Program-made: the position numbers and the translations under genes
Shown: positions 8,910-17,114 of the stretch, piece after piece
Numbering within the stretch: position 1 is the stretch's first letter
Layout of the letters: the number at the start of each line of letters is the position of its first letter
DNA from: Verrucomicrobiales bacterium
GTDB taxonomy: Bacteria > Verrucomicrobiota > Verrucomicrobiia > Verrucomicrobiales > DEV007
NCBI GenBank assembly: GCA_029233965.1
Contig: JARGOP010000048.1
Location: 1-34,957, forward strand
Length of the DNA: 34,957 nt
Direction of reading: 5' to 3'
Notes under the pieces: generated by a model
Databases searched by the model: none
The model's input: the letters and a program-made list of their open reading frames with translations, nothing else
What the model was told of the DNA's origin: nothing

Positions 8910-9872
8910 ATGAAAGTCAGCGCCTTCTTCTTGGTCTCTGTGTTGGCCGCCTCTGCCTCTGCTGAACCGGACCGGACCCCGAACATCGGTCCGCGAGAGA
9001 AAAGGGACTTTCTTTTCGCAGAAAACGAAGTGGTCAGGGTCGGCATTGATCGCGAGATGGGGGCATCGCTCACGCATCTCTCCTGGGCCGGCTACCGGAA
9101 AAACACGGTGAACATTCATGACCCCGGTCGGCTCATTCAACAATCCTACTACGCCGGGCATCCTCTTGATCGCACGGCTGAGGGCCAAAGCCCGTCCTGG
9201 GTGCCATGGGCCTGGAACCCGATCCAGGGTGGTGGCGTCGGTTCCTGGGCGCGGGTCACCGTGTTTGAGAAAAAAGACGACGGGAATCTCTACGCCGAGA
9301 CGATTCCCAAGCTCTGGGACATGCCCGACGAAGAAGCCGCCGCCACGATGCGCCAATGGACGGGATTTGAGCCGGACATCCCGAATGCAGTCGTGGTGCA
9401 GTGCGAACTGGAATGCCGCCGCGAAGAGGGAGACCGCTGGGGACCTGCGGTTCCGCGACACCAGGAATTGCCGGCCCTGTATTTCACCCGCAATTTTTCA
9501 ATCTTTCGAAGCTATCTCGGCCGGGGCGAGTGGAGGGAAGAAGCTCACTCGATGGGACCGCCCTGGGGAAGATCCGAGCCGCCTCTCAAGGTCATGGCCT
9601 GCTTCAACCCACAGGGACAGGGGGTCGCAGTCTTCAGCCCAACCGCGACGGAGCACTGGAATTTCGGCCCGCACGGCCGGGGAAACAGTTCGGAGGCGAT
9701 GGACGCTTCCTGTGTCCATCTTGCGCCGATCGGCAAGGTGAAGCTCGGCCCGAAGTCGACCCTGCGGTATCGCTACTGGATCGTGGTGGGAGCGGAAGAC
9801 GAAATCGTCGCGGCGGTTGATGAGCTGATTGCCAGGTACAGGGAGGAAGAGTTCACGCTGACGAATCCGTGA
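8910..9872 (+). CDS. Secreted protein of unknown function next to the sulfatase
   Basis: About 320 residues with a clear signal peptide (MKVSAFFLVSVLAASASA). A GTG at 8895 in the same frame would add five residues, and both starts have a purine-rich stretch upstream; the ATG gives the more usual signal peptide. After the signal comes V-V-R-V-G-I-D-R-E-M-G-A-S-L, then I-H-D-P-G-R-L-I-Q-Q-S-Y-Y. This kind of opening is seen in proteins with a galactose-mutarotase-like beta-sandwich. It is tryptophan-rich, as sugar-binding proteins often are. It starts about 20 bp after the sulfatase stop, so a shared role on a sulfated glycan is likely. I cannot name a family with confidence. Confidence 0.72.
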   Translation: MKVSAFFLVSVLAASASAEPDRTPNIGPREKRDFLFAENEVVRVGIDREMGASLTHLSWAGYRKNTVNIHDPGRLIQQSYYAGHPLDRTAEGQSPSWVPWAWNPIQGGGVGSWARVTVFEKKDDGNLYAETIPKLWDMPDEEAAATMRQWTGFEPDIPNAVVVQCELECRREEGDRWGPAVPRHQELPALYFTRNFSIFRSYLGRGEWREEAHSMGPPWGRSEPPLKVMACFNPQGQGVAVFSPTATEHWNFGPHGRGNSSEAMDASCVHLAPIGKVKLGPKSTLRYRYWIVVGAEDEIVAAVDELIARYREEEFTLTNP

Positions 9873-9909
9873 CTCGCCCGGCAGGCCCTGCCATCGCCAA
9901 CTTGTAAAC

Positions 9910-9929
9910 CTTTACCCAACAGGGTGAAG
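9910..9929. terminator. Possible hairpin between convergent genes
   Basis: CTTTACCC and GGGTGAAG form an 8-bp stem with one G-U pair and a 4-base loop. They lie in the 79-bp gap between the secreted protein and the converging caspase-fold gene. There is no clear T-run on either side, so intrinsic termination is uncertain. Confidence 0.3.
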
Positions 9930-9951
9930 TCCTCAACCCAACCCCGTGGGA

Positions 9952-11406
9952 TCACCAGGAGTAGGCACCGCCATTGATCCTTTCAACCTTGCGGATGAGC
10001 CACAGGTTGTGGTTCTCGATATCGGAGAAATTCGGATCCGTTGCCGCCGGATTGCGGACGTAGTAGGGCTTCGAGGCAAAGTATTCCTGCAGGGCGCGGG
10101 AGGCGAATGGATAGCCGTGGCGCGCGTAAATTTCGTTTCGTGCGATCGAAAGCTCTGCCGGCGTCAGGCTTTGCAGCACGGAACGGGAAAGGGTGCGCTG
10201 CGAGGAATAGGCAAAAATATCGGGAAAGGCCGCGTTGTTCGACTGTTCTCCCGGCATGACCTTTTTGCTGCTGATAAAAGGCCCGCCGTGTTCAGTCTCG
10301 ATCTTGAGGATCAGTGCGGCATTTTTTGTTTCGAGAGCGGTCACGGACGGGTTCTTGAAGGCCGGGATCTTCTCATACCAGGAAAGGCTGCCGAAATACT
10401 CCTGCAGAAACGGGCTGCTGAAATCGAATCCGTAGCGGGCGAAGATTTCGTTCCGGGCGAGGTAGAGTTGCTGAAGTCCCATCGGTTCAAGTTCTTCCCT
10501 TGTGAGTTCGCGCAGGTTGGAATCAGGAATCACAAATTCAGTGAACGAGGAAGAGCGTGCCTCCGGCATCTCTGAACCTCCGATCCGTTTTCCGAGACTG
10601 TAGGCGAAAGGGGTCTGGGTCTGATACACCCCGGTCAACCCTGCCGCACGGATCGCTCCCTCGGTTTCCTCCGCGACCCGTTTTTTTGTTTCGGCAAAAA
10701 CCTGATCCCAGTTTGAGTAGCGCTGCATGTCGGACTCGAGATTGATCGTTAGATAACCACCGTTCGCGGTCCCCAGGGCTGCGAGACCGGGCTCGGCAGC
10801 GGTAATGTTGACAAACCCCTCATGTTCAAAAAGCAGTGAATAGAGGGTTTTCCACGGTTCCACTTTTTCGTCTCCTTCCGCGATGACAAACTCCGGGGGA
10901 TAGCTGGAACAGCAGTCCGTAATGAGAATTTTAAGCCGACAGGGAAGCGCTTCGATGGCATTGGCCCATTCATCCCGACTCAGGGATGACTCATCGACTA
11001 AATCGAGAAACTGCTCACCCTTGGTCGGGTCTGGAATCATTCCATGGCCGGAAAAGTGGACGTAAACCGTGTCATCTTCGCCGATGGATGCGGTAAACGC
11101 TTCAAACTGCGAGAGGATATTCTCCCGCGTCGCGTCTTTTCCTTCGATGGTGAGGCGATTCAGCTTCACCCCCCATGACTGCTCGGAAAAATACTGAGTG
11201 AAAATGTTATCGAGGATGAACTTGTCGGAGGTGACCCCGCTATTGATTGTCGCAGCATCCCCCTCGTAGGCGTTGCAGAAGACGCCAAAGACATGGATCG
11301 CCCGCTCAGCATGGGCTTCGCGTGTCAGTGAGGCGACGAGGACGGCTGCGATCAGGAATAAAAATCTTCCCCCGCAAAGATGGCGGGCGAGTTTGTCGAG
11401 GCTCAT
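9952..11406 (-). CDS. Secreted caspase-fold (C14-like) protein with two YARHG domains
   Basis: A 484-residue protein with a signal peptide (hydrophobic core about 14-27, cleavage near 33). Residues about 35-270 look like a caspase/metacaspase domain: the catalytic His121 is in HFSGHG, and the catalytic cysteine is the second Cys of D164-C-C166-S-S. Two copies of a YARHG domain follow: RNEIFARYGFDF (about 318-329) with LQEYFGSLSWY, and RNEIYARHGYPF (about 423-434) with LQEYFASKPYY. YARHG domains are extracytoplasmic modules of unknown ligand. The protein probably acts in the periplasm or is exported as a cysteine peptidase. Both catalytic residues are present, so activity is plausible. It is transcribed away from the 69-residue gene and no partner gene adjoins it. 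Confidence 0.85.
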   Translation of the reverse strand: MSLDKLARHLCGGRFLFLIAAVLVASLTREAHAERAIHVFGVFCNAYEGDAATINSGVTSDKFILDNIFTQYFSEQSWGVKLNRLTIEGKDATRENILSQFEAFTASIGEDDTVYVHFSGHGMIPDPTKGEQFLDLVDESSLSRDEWANAIEALPCRLKILITDCCSSYPPEFVIAEGDEKVEPWKTLYSLLFEHEGFVNITAAEPGLAALGTANGGYLTINLESDMQRYSNWDQVFAETKKRVAEETEGAIRAAGLTGVYQTQTPFAYSLGKRIGGSEMPEARSSSFTEFVIPDSNLRELTREELEPMGLQQLYLARNEIFARYGFDFSSPFLQEYFGSLSWYEKIPAFKNPSVTALETKNAALILKIETEHGGPFISSKKVMPGEQSNNAAFPDIFAYSSQRTLSRSVLQSLTPAELSIARNEIYARHGYPFASRALQEYFASKPYYVRNPAATDPNFSDIENHNLWLIRKVERINGGAYSW

Positions 11407-11491
11407 GACGTCAGTTTAGCAAAGGACATCTGAGGGAACCAGTCGCATTCTGTCACGGACATTCCCTTTATTGTTCGGCGTCAGGTCCTGC

Positions 11492-11506
11492 GTTTTGAGG
11501 CAAAAC
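11492..11506. promoter_or_regulatory. Palindrome upstream of the small basic protein promoter
   Basis: GTTTTG (11492-11497) and CAAAAC (11501-11506) are exact inverted repeats with a 3-base spacer. They lie 15 bases before the -35 box at 11522, in the divergent space shared with the caspase-fold gene. This is a reasonable operator position, but no regulator is known. Confidence 0.3.
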
Positions 11507-11521
11507 CGGGCGGAAATCCCG

Positions 11522-11550
11522 TTGACCGGGGCAGAGAAAGGGCTTATCAG
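11522..11550 (+). promoter_or_regulatory. Sigma-70-like promoter for the 69-residue basic protein
   Basis: TTGACC (11522-11527, five of six to the -35 consensus) and TATCAG (11545-11550, four of six to the -10) are separated by exactly 17 bases. The expected transcript would have a leader of about 70 bases, which includes a 6-bp hairpin (CTCCCC 11556-11561 with GGGGAG 11570-11575). Confidence 0.5.
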
Positions 11551-11629
11551 TCCCGCTCCCCGGTTCCAAGGGGAGAATTGAGCGCTTCAACCTCGATTTT
11601 TCAACAAGACTACGCACCGATTTTTACTC

Positions 11630-11839
11630 ATGGGAACGACATTAGAACGCAACAAGAACCGGACTCGTCCTAAGAAGGCCGCCGGCAGGAAGAACCGTCG
11701 TCGTCGTGATCAGAAGAAGCGTCTCATCGCTCTTGGTATGGACGAGAAAGTGGTCGCTCAGATGAACTCCCGCGATGTCCTCACCGCACTGAAGCACCCG
11801 AAAAAGGTGGAAGCTGCTGCAGCGGCGAAGGATTCCTGA
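11630..11839 (+). CDS. Small, highly basic protein of unknown function
   Basis: A 69-residue protein. Residues 7-31 are dominated by Arg and Lys (a run of four Arg near residues 23-26). A short helical segment, ALGMDEKVVAQMNSRDVLTA, follows, then an Ala-rich end. No signal peptide or membrane helix is present. The charge suggests binding to RNA, ribosome or DNA, but that is inference. Coding is supported by the well-placed promoter at 11522-11550, a perfect terminator just after the stop, and a clear start ATG. I do not recognise the family. A related small basic protein may be widespread in Verrucomicrobiota; this was not checked. Confidence 0.75.
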   Translation: MGTTLERNKNRTRPKKAAGRKNRRRRDQKKRLIALGMDEKVVAQMNSRDVLTALKHPKKVEAAAAAKDS

Positions 11840-11864
11840 GACTCAGGCCCGGATTTTTGAAGAA

Positions 11865-11892
11865 GGCAGTCGGCAACGGCTGCCTTTTTTTT
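11865..11892 (+). terminator. Intrinsic terminator after the small basic protein gene
   Basis: The stem arms GGCAGTCG (11865-11872) and CGGCTGCC (11877-11884) pair over 8 bp with one G-U pair. They enclose a GCAA tetraloop and are followed directly by eight T (11885-11892). It lies between convergent genes and is a textbook rho-independent terminator for the plus strand. Confidence 0.9.
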
Positions 11893-11938
11893 GTGGAGTG
11901 ACAGATCGCCGCAGGCGGCCCGCCCCGCGTTGAGTTGA

Positions 11939-12634
11939 CTATCTCTTCTGTGCCAGTGCTTTGTCGACCATCTTGACGAACAGGACCTTTCGTTCCTCGC
12001 TGCTGACTCCCTTGTCACGAATCACCCGGATTTCGTGAATGAGCCGGTTCCGGGTGTTTTCATCCAACTGGGAAAGCTTTCGGACGAGTTCCGGGGGAGC
12101 CGGGCCCCGATGGCCGTCACCGGAGATCCCTTCGCGATAATCTCTCTCGGGAACCGGGGCCTTCTTTTCCTGCAAATAGCCGCGTGGTCCGCCGCGTCCG
12201 AGTCCGCCTGTTTCCGGCTCGAACTGTTGTTCATCGTATTTGATGGCAAAGACCTCGCCTCCGGAGGTAGAGACCTTTGCAGTGATGGCGCGCAGGTCCC
12301 GGGGATTCCCTTCCAGCCCGACCAGCTTCCAACCTTTCTCATTTGCCCTCGCAGTGATCAGGTCCGTTTTGCCGGACTCCCGGTCCATCAGGACCACATA
12401 ATTCTCGTTCTCAATACGCACCGTCCCGGTGAGAATGTACGCCTCGGAAAGATTGAGGGAGCGGAGAAAGGGGGAGGCGGTGAGGATTCTGTCGAAGTCT
12501 CCGGACGCGACCGGTTGCGGCATTTTCTCCTGATCTCCGGTCTCCTGCGACGATGCCTTCGAGAGGAGGAGGCCACCGATCAAAGTCGCGAAAAGGAGCA
12601 AAGGCCCCGGCGCAGGTAGATGGTAGGATCTCAT
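11939..12634 (-). CDS. Secreted hypothetical protein
   Basis: A 231-residue protein with a hydrophobic N-terminal segment (about 8-25) that looks like a signal peptide or anchor. The middle (about 45-90) reads as a small beta-domain: F-L-R-S-L-N-L-S-E-A-Y-I-L-T-G, then N-Y-V-V-L-M-D-R-E-S-G-K-T. This is loosely like the periplasmic domains of secretion-pilot proteins, but I cannot assign a family. A charged, disordered Gly/Pro/Glu-rich linker (about 130-170) precedes a helical C-terminus rich in Arg and Lys. It converges on the terminator at 11865-11892. The function is unknown. Confidence 0.7.
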   Translation of the reverse strand: MRSYHLPAPGPLLLFATLIGGLLLSKASSQETGDQEKMPQPVASGDFDRILTASPFLRSLNLSEAYILTGTVRIENENYVVLMDRESGKTDLITARANEKGWKLVGLEGNPRDLRAITAKVSTSGGEVFAIKYDEQQFEPETGGLGRGGPRGYLQEKKAPVPERDYREGISGDGHRGPAPPELVRKLSQLDENTRNRLIHEIRVIRDKGVSSEERKVLFVKMVDKALAQKR

Positions 12635-12847
12635 GAAAAGGGAAAAACCGAATCTCTCCAGTCGAGGAAAGAATCGGTTTGAAAGCAGGCTTCGTCAATC
12701 CTGCATCCGATGGCAAATCGTTCAGGCGGGCTCGGGACACGATCCGGATTTGCAATGCCTCTCGGGGAAGTGAAGGCGTCGATCTCCCAAGGGAGTCCCT
12801 GGCGCAATTTCCAAAGATTCGCCGGGGAGGGAGTCCGTCGAACCCGG

Positions 12848-14821
12848 CTAGATCACGCGATCGTTCCCGCCATCCACCGGCACCTGGGCACCGGTCGTCT
12901 TTCCGAAAAGGGGACTCGCCATCGCCGCCACCATGTTGCCCACGTCTTTGGACTTGATCTCGGTCTTGAGCAGGTTCCGCGTCTTGTATTCCTCGACGGT
13001 CATGTTGTAGCGTTCAGCGGATCGCTTCAGGTTTTCCTCGGTCCAGAGCTTCGTGTCGAAGACGGCGTCCGGGTGAATGATGTTGCACCGCACGCCGAAG
13101 GGGGCGAGCTCGAGCGACGCGACGCGGCAGAGCTGGGTGAGCCCTGCTTTCGCGCAGGAGTAACTCGCCGCACCGGCCCCCGGAGCGTTCACATTGCGGG
13201 ATCCCACGAGGACGATGGCGGGGTCGATGCCATTTTTGAGGTAGGGAATCGTGTATTTGAGGAGCTTCTGGTGGCTCGTGAGATTGACGGCCATGGAGAG
13301 ATCCCAGTTCTTGCCTTCGAGATTTTCAAGGTAGGCACCTGCAGTGAAGATACCGGCGTTGCTCACGACAATATCGATGCCGCCGAACTGGCGCACGACA
13401 CCCTCGACGGCTTCGATGACTTTGGCGTCGTCGGTGAGGTTGGCGATGATTCCGATCCCACCGATCGATTCCATCTGGGCTTCGATTTCGGGACTGAGGT
13501 CGATCCCGATTACTTTCGCGCCCTGCTCGGCCAGTGACTGGGCACAGGCGAACCCGATGCCGGCCGCTGATCCGGTCACGATTGCGACTTTGCCCTGATG
13601 AACGGGCGCGCTGCCGCCCTTCCTGAGCTTGGCCTGCTCGAGTTCCCAGTATTCGATTTCGAAGAGTTTCCCGGCGGGGAGAGCTTTCCATCCGCCTTCG
13701 AAGGCCTCTTCGGCCTGAGTGATGGTGCGCCAGGTGCTGGTGGAGATGTCAGTGAGGACTCCGGCTTCCTTCTCGGTCGCGCCGAAGGCAATGATACCTT
13801 TGTCCTGCCAGACCGCCCAGCGGGGATCGGGAGCGAGCATCGTTTCACCCTGATTGTATTTCTCGAAATACTTCGCGTAGTCGGCGGCATATTTGTCGAG
13901 CGACTTATCGATGTCTTTTCCGATCACTGCCGGGACACGCTTGGTGCGGATCGTGTGATCGGGAGTGAGGGGGCCGCGGGTCGCGATTTTGGTGACGTCG
14001 GCGCGGCTCGCGAATCCTGCTGCCTCCGGCGACTGATCGAGGCAGGCGATCACGGGGACGCTACGGAGAGCGGAGACTTTGCCCCGAATTTCAGAGAGCG
14101 CGAGGAGGTCCTCTTCCGGTTTGGCGGTGGGGAAGGAAAAAGACTTTCCGAGCTTGCTGGAGAGGTAAATCTCCGCTTCGGTCACGAGTTGGATCATGAG
14201 TTCGTAGCTGGTCTTCGCATCGTCATGCATCGTGAAGATGCCGTGATTCATGAGGATCAAGCCGTCGAGCGTAAAGGGATCGATATTTTCCAGTGCTTTC
14301 GCGACCGCCTTGGCGAGATCGAAGCCGGGCATGACGTAGGGGATCACGACGACGCGGTCGCCATAGACTTCCTCGACGGCAGTGCGTCCGTGTTTGTGAT
14401 TCGTCAGGGCGACGACGGCATTGGCGTGGGTATGATCGACAAATTTCTGCGGGATTACCGCATGAAGGATCGCTTCGATGCTGGGATTCGGGGCGCTTGG
14501 CTCGAGCATCGCAGCGCGCTGCTGCTTCACCATCTCGGGATCGCTCAAGGTGTCGAGCTTCGCCATTTTCAAGAGTGCGTCCATACGGACAGGCGCGAAA
14601 CCGGCTGCTTCGATCGTGCCGAGATCCCATCCCGACCCTTTGACGTGAAGCACTTCGACCTTGTCTCCGAAAAAGTCTTTCTCCGTGGTCTTGACAGAGG
14701 TATTTCCACCACCGTGAAGAACAAGTTCAGGGTTCGCGCCGAGGAGTCGTGAGGTGTAAACACGCTTGCCAAGATCGCCTTTGAATTTCTTCGCGTCGGA
14801 GTTGGACCAGAGGGATTTCAT
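12848..14821 (-). CDS. Bifunctional rhamnulose-1-phosphate aldolase / short-chain dehydrogenase
   Basis: A 657-residue fusion. Residues about 1-400 are a class II aldolase (L-fuculose/rhamnulose-phosphate type), with L-H-G-G-G-N-T-S near residue 35 and metal-binding histidines in VDHTHANAV and MNHGIF. Residues from about 411 are a classical short-chain dehydrogenase with TGSAAGIG, SNAG and the catalytic YSCAK. Known members split rhamnulose-1-phosphate into dihydroxyacetone phosphate and lactaldehyde and then oxidise lactaldehyde. The open frame extends to 15001, but those 60 residues are Ser-rich and unlike the family; the ATG at 14821 gives the usual MKSLWSN start. No other rhamnose genes adjoin, so fucose-type substrates are also possible. 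Confidence 0.9.
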   Translation of the reverse strand: MKSLWSNSDAKKFKGDLGKRVYTSRLLGANPELVLHGGGNTSVKTTEKDFFGDKVEVLHVKGSGWDLGTIEAAGFAPVRMDALLKMAKLDTLSDPEMVKQQRAAMLEPSAPNPSIEAILHAVIPQKFVDHTHANAVVALTNHKHGRTAVEEVYGDRVVVIPYVMPGFDLAKAVAKALENIDPFTLDGLILMNHGIFTMHDDAKTSYELMIQLVTEAEIYLSSKLGKSFSFPTAKPEEDLLALSEIRGKVSALRSVPVIACLDQSPEAAGFASRADVTKIATRGPLTPDHTIRTKRVPAVIGKDIDKSLDKYAADYAKYFEKYNQGETMLAPDPRWAVWQDKGIIAFGATEKEAGVLTDISTSTWRTITQAEEAFEGGWKALPAGKLFEIEYWELEQAKLRKGGSAPVHQGKVAIVTGSAAGIGFACAQSLAEQGAKVIGIDLSPEIEAQMESIGGIGIIANLTDDAKVIEAVEGVVRQFGGIDIVVSNAGIFTAGAYLENLEGKNWDLSMAVNLTSHQKLLKYTIPYLKNGIDPAIVLVGSRNVNAPGAGAASYSCAKAGLTQLCRVASLELAPFGVRCNIIHPDAVFDTKLWTEENLKRSAERYNMTVEEYKTRNLLKTEIKSKDVGNMVAAMASPLFGKTTGAQVPVDGGNDRVI

Positions 14822-14960
14822 AGAGAAGTGGGATGGGGAAGATAGGTGGAAAGAGAAATCTGCTTCCTGCTCTGAATCCTCTTCCCGCTCGTGGTTATTT
14901 GCCGTCGTCGCAGCAGGGGAAGAGGAAAAAGAGTAGGAGTATGAAGAAGAGGTAAGGCCG

Positions 14961-15413
14961 TCAACTGTAAACCTTGTCCGGATCGTAGGACTGGTCCTCA
15001 ATCTCCTGTCCCAAGGCTACGGGGCTACCCGGCTCCTGTATATTTCTGTAAAAGCAAGATCGGTATCCTGCATGGCAGCATCCGGGTCCCTGTTGGCGGA
15101 CTTTGAGGACAAGAGCGTCCTGATCGCAGTCGGTCAGAATCTTCTCCACGATCTGGGTGTGACCTGAGGTGGCCCCTTTGTGCCAGATTTCCTGGCGGCT
15201 CCGCGAGTAGTAGACGGCCTCCCCGATCTCGAGGGTCTGCTTCAGAGAAGCTTCGTTCATGAAGGCGACCATGAGCACTTCATTGGTGTCGGCATCCTGG
15301 GCAATCGCGACGATGAGACCGTGATCGTCAAATTTCGGAGAAAAGGTGTGACCTTTCTCGACAAGCTTGCGATCTTCACGAGAGCCAAAGGTGATTTCTG
15401 ATGAGCTGGACAT
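14961..15413 (-). CDS. hisI: Phosphoribosyl-AMP cyclohydrolase
   Basis: Third step of histidine synthesis: opens the adenine ring of phosphoribosyl-AMP. At 150 residues it is the stand-alone HisI form without the HisE pyrophosphohydrolase. WHKGATSGH (near 77-85), the metal-binding D-C-D-Q-D (95-99) and the zinc site C-C-H-A-G-Y-R-S-C-F (112-121) are all intact. The open frame extends to 15551 and would overlap tmk; the ATG at 15413 is chosen because it gives a normal N-terminus. The gene is divergent from tmk, and no other his gene is next to it. Confidence 0.95.
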   Translation of the reverse strand: MSSSSEITFGSREDRKLVEKGHTFSPKFDDHGLIVAIAQDADTNEVLMVAFMNEASLKQTLEIGEAVYYSRSRQEIWHKGATSGHTQIVEKILTDCDQDALVLKVRQQGPGCCHAGYRSCFYRNIQEPGSPVALGQEIEDQSYDPDKVYS

Positions 15414-15471
15414 GATGAGTGGGGGAGTCAGTTTATTTTCAATTAGACAATCCTCTTCCAGCCATTCATAG

Positions 15472-16131
15472 ATGCAAAAGCCTTTGATGCAACGCGGGAA
15501 ATTTATCACATTTGAAGGATCTGAGGGGTGCGGTAAGTCCACCCAGATCAAGCGCTTCGTTTCTACTCTGGAAAGTCGGGGGATCGAAGTGATCCAGACG
15601 CGTGAGCCGGGCGGAACGGTGGTCGGAGAAAAAATCCGCCACCTTCTTCAGTTTGATCCCGAGGCTGCCGATCTTACGGACGAGAGTGAACTGCTCCTAT
15701 TCGCGGCGAGCCGGGCTCAGCTCGTTCGCAGGGTGATTGAGCCCTCTCTCGTCGCCGGTAACTGGGTCGTCGCGGATCGATTTCTCGATTCCACGGCGGT
15801 TTATCAGGGCGTGGCCCGAGGGCTCGATCTCGAGGCGGTCAAGGCGATCAATGGTTTTGCGGTCGGATCCACGATGCCGGATCTCACGATCCTTCTGGAT
15901 CTGGACGTCACGATCGGACATGCTCGTGCTGTTGCCGCAAGTGAGGGAAAGCAGGACCGGATGGAGGATCAGCCGATCCGCTTTTTCGAGCTTGTTCGAA
16001 AGGGCTACCTCGACCTCGCCATTGCCGAACCGGAGCGCATCGCCGTGATTGATGCTTCGAAGAGTATCGAAGAAGTGACTGCTGAGATCGATGCCATTTT
16101 TCACTCACGACTCGGGGAGATCGGGACATGA
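15472..16131 (+). CDS. tmk: Thymidylate kinase
   Basis: Phosphorylates dTMP to dTDP in the cytoplasm for DNA synthesis. The 219-residue length is standard. The P-loop GSEGCGKST lies near residues 17-25, followed by the REPGGT motif near 44, the DRF-x-D-S-T segment near 103-109 and the arginine-bearing lid near 160. Two in-frame ATG codons occur (15472 and 15487); the second would give MQRGKFITFEG, the more compact family start. The stop overlaps the next gene in an ATGA junction, a common tmk-holB arrangement. Confidence 0.95.
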   Translation: MQKPLMQRGKFITFEGSEGCGKSTQIKRFVSTLESRGIEVIQTREPGGTVVGEKIRHLLQFDPEAADLTDESELLLFAASRAQLVRRVIEPSLVAGNWVVADRFLDSTAVYQGVARGLDLEAVKAINGFAVGSTMPDLTILLDLDVTIGHARAVAASEGKQDRMEDQPIRFFELVRKGYLDLAIAEPERIAVIDASKSIEEVTAEIDAIFHSRLGEIGT

Positions 16132-17108
16132 GTTTTACCTTTGAAAAAGCGGTCGAGCTGATCGGGCAGGCGAAGGCGAATGGCCGCCTTGCGCACGCTT
16201 ATCTCATCACCGGACCGGTCGGCAGCGGCAAGGAGAGGCTCGCGATCGAGATGATCCGCATGGTCAATGCGGGCATTGATCCGGCGGTGACGACGTTGGA
16301 GGCCCTGCGATCCAGCACCATGGCGGTGATCAGTCCCGAATCAAAATCGCGGAGAATCACCGTGAAAGCGGTTCGGGCTCTGGAACATACCTTGCAGATG
16401 GCGGCGCCGGATGGATTCACGAAATTCGCAGTGATCAAAGATGCGGACTGTATGGGAGTCGAGGCGGAGAATGCATTTTTGAAAACGCTGGAGGAGCCCC
16501 CGGCCGACAGTCGGCTTCTGCTTCTCAGTTCACGCCCCGAGATGCTTCTCGATACGATCCTTTCCCGCTGCATTCCTGTGTCCCTGAGCGGAAATCCCGG
16601 GCCTGCGGTTGTAAGCGAATCAGCGAGACAATTTCTCGAGGGTCTGAAGCGACATGCCGAAAGCGGGAAAGGCGGGGTGTCCGGTGCTCTCGGTCTCATG
16701 TCGCGGTTTGCGGCGATCCTGAAGGAGGAAAAGACCACGATCGCAAAGCGGAATGACGAAGCGCTCAAGGCCGAGGTAACTCACTACCGGCAGACGACAG
16801 AGGGCGATTATCTGAAGCAAAGGGAAGAGTATTACAAAGCGCTCACGGAGGCGGAGTATCTGGAGCAGCGGAATCGCCTCATCGATTACCTCATGATGTG
16901 GTTCGGCGATGCCATGCGTCAGCAAAACGGGGGGGTGCACCTGGATTTACCGGAGTATGCGGATGCGACACGCCATCTCGCCGGAAAACTCTCCGTGGAT
17001 CAGCTTGGAAAGCGGATCGAAGCCGTCGAGAAGCTCCGTGCGAACCTGAATACGAATGTCTTTGAGGCGCTCGCTCTTGAGGTCGGATTCATTCGCGCTT
17101 TTGCGTGA
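16128..17108 (+). CDS. holB: DNA polymerase III delta' subunit
   Basis: Clamp-loader subunit of 326 residues. The N-terminal ATPase-like domain has HAYLITGPVGSGKERLA with an intact P-loop near residues 30-36. It also has the delta'-type LKTLEEPP near 117 and the S-R-C motif in TILSRCIPV. The C-terminal half (about 190-326) is helical, as in the collar domain. The zinc-binding cysteine cluster found in gamma/tau is absent, consistent with delta'. The start overlaps the tmk stop by 4 bases, so translation is likely coupled. It ends 6 bp from the converging mechanosensitive channel gene. Confidence 0.88.
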   Translation: MSFTFEKAVELIGQAKANGRLAHAYLITGPVGSGKERLAIEMIRMVNAGIDPAVTTLEALRSSTMAVISPESKSRRITVKAVRALEHTLQMAAPDGFTKFAVIKDADCMGVEAENAFLKTLEEPPADSRLLLLSSRPEMLLDTILSRCIPVSLSGNPGPAVVSESARQFLEGLKRHAESGKGGVSGALGLMSRFAAILKEEKTTIAKRNDEALKAEVTHYRQTTEGDYLKQREEYYKALTEAEYLEQRNRLIDYLMMWFGDAMRQQNGGVHLDLPEYADATRHLAGKLSVDQLGKRIEAVEKLRANLNTNVFEALALEVGFIRAFA

Positions 17109-17114
17109 CTGCCT

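Noticed and set aside
8421-9461. 346-codon minus-strand open frame opposite the sulfatase and its neighbour
   Set aside because: It covers the junction of two real genes and shows no domain.
12035-12619. 194-codon plus-strand frame opposite the secreted hypothetical
   Set aside because: The minus-strand frame has a signal peptide and a sensible domain layout; the plus-strand one has neither.
13598-14752. 384-codon plus-strand open frame inside the aldolase/dehydrogenase gene
   Set aside because: Antisense shadow of a well-supported gene.
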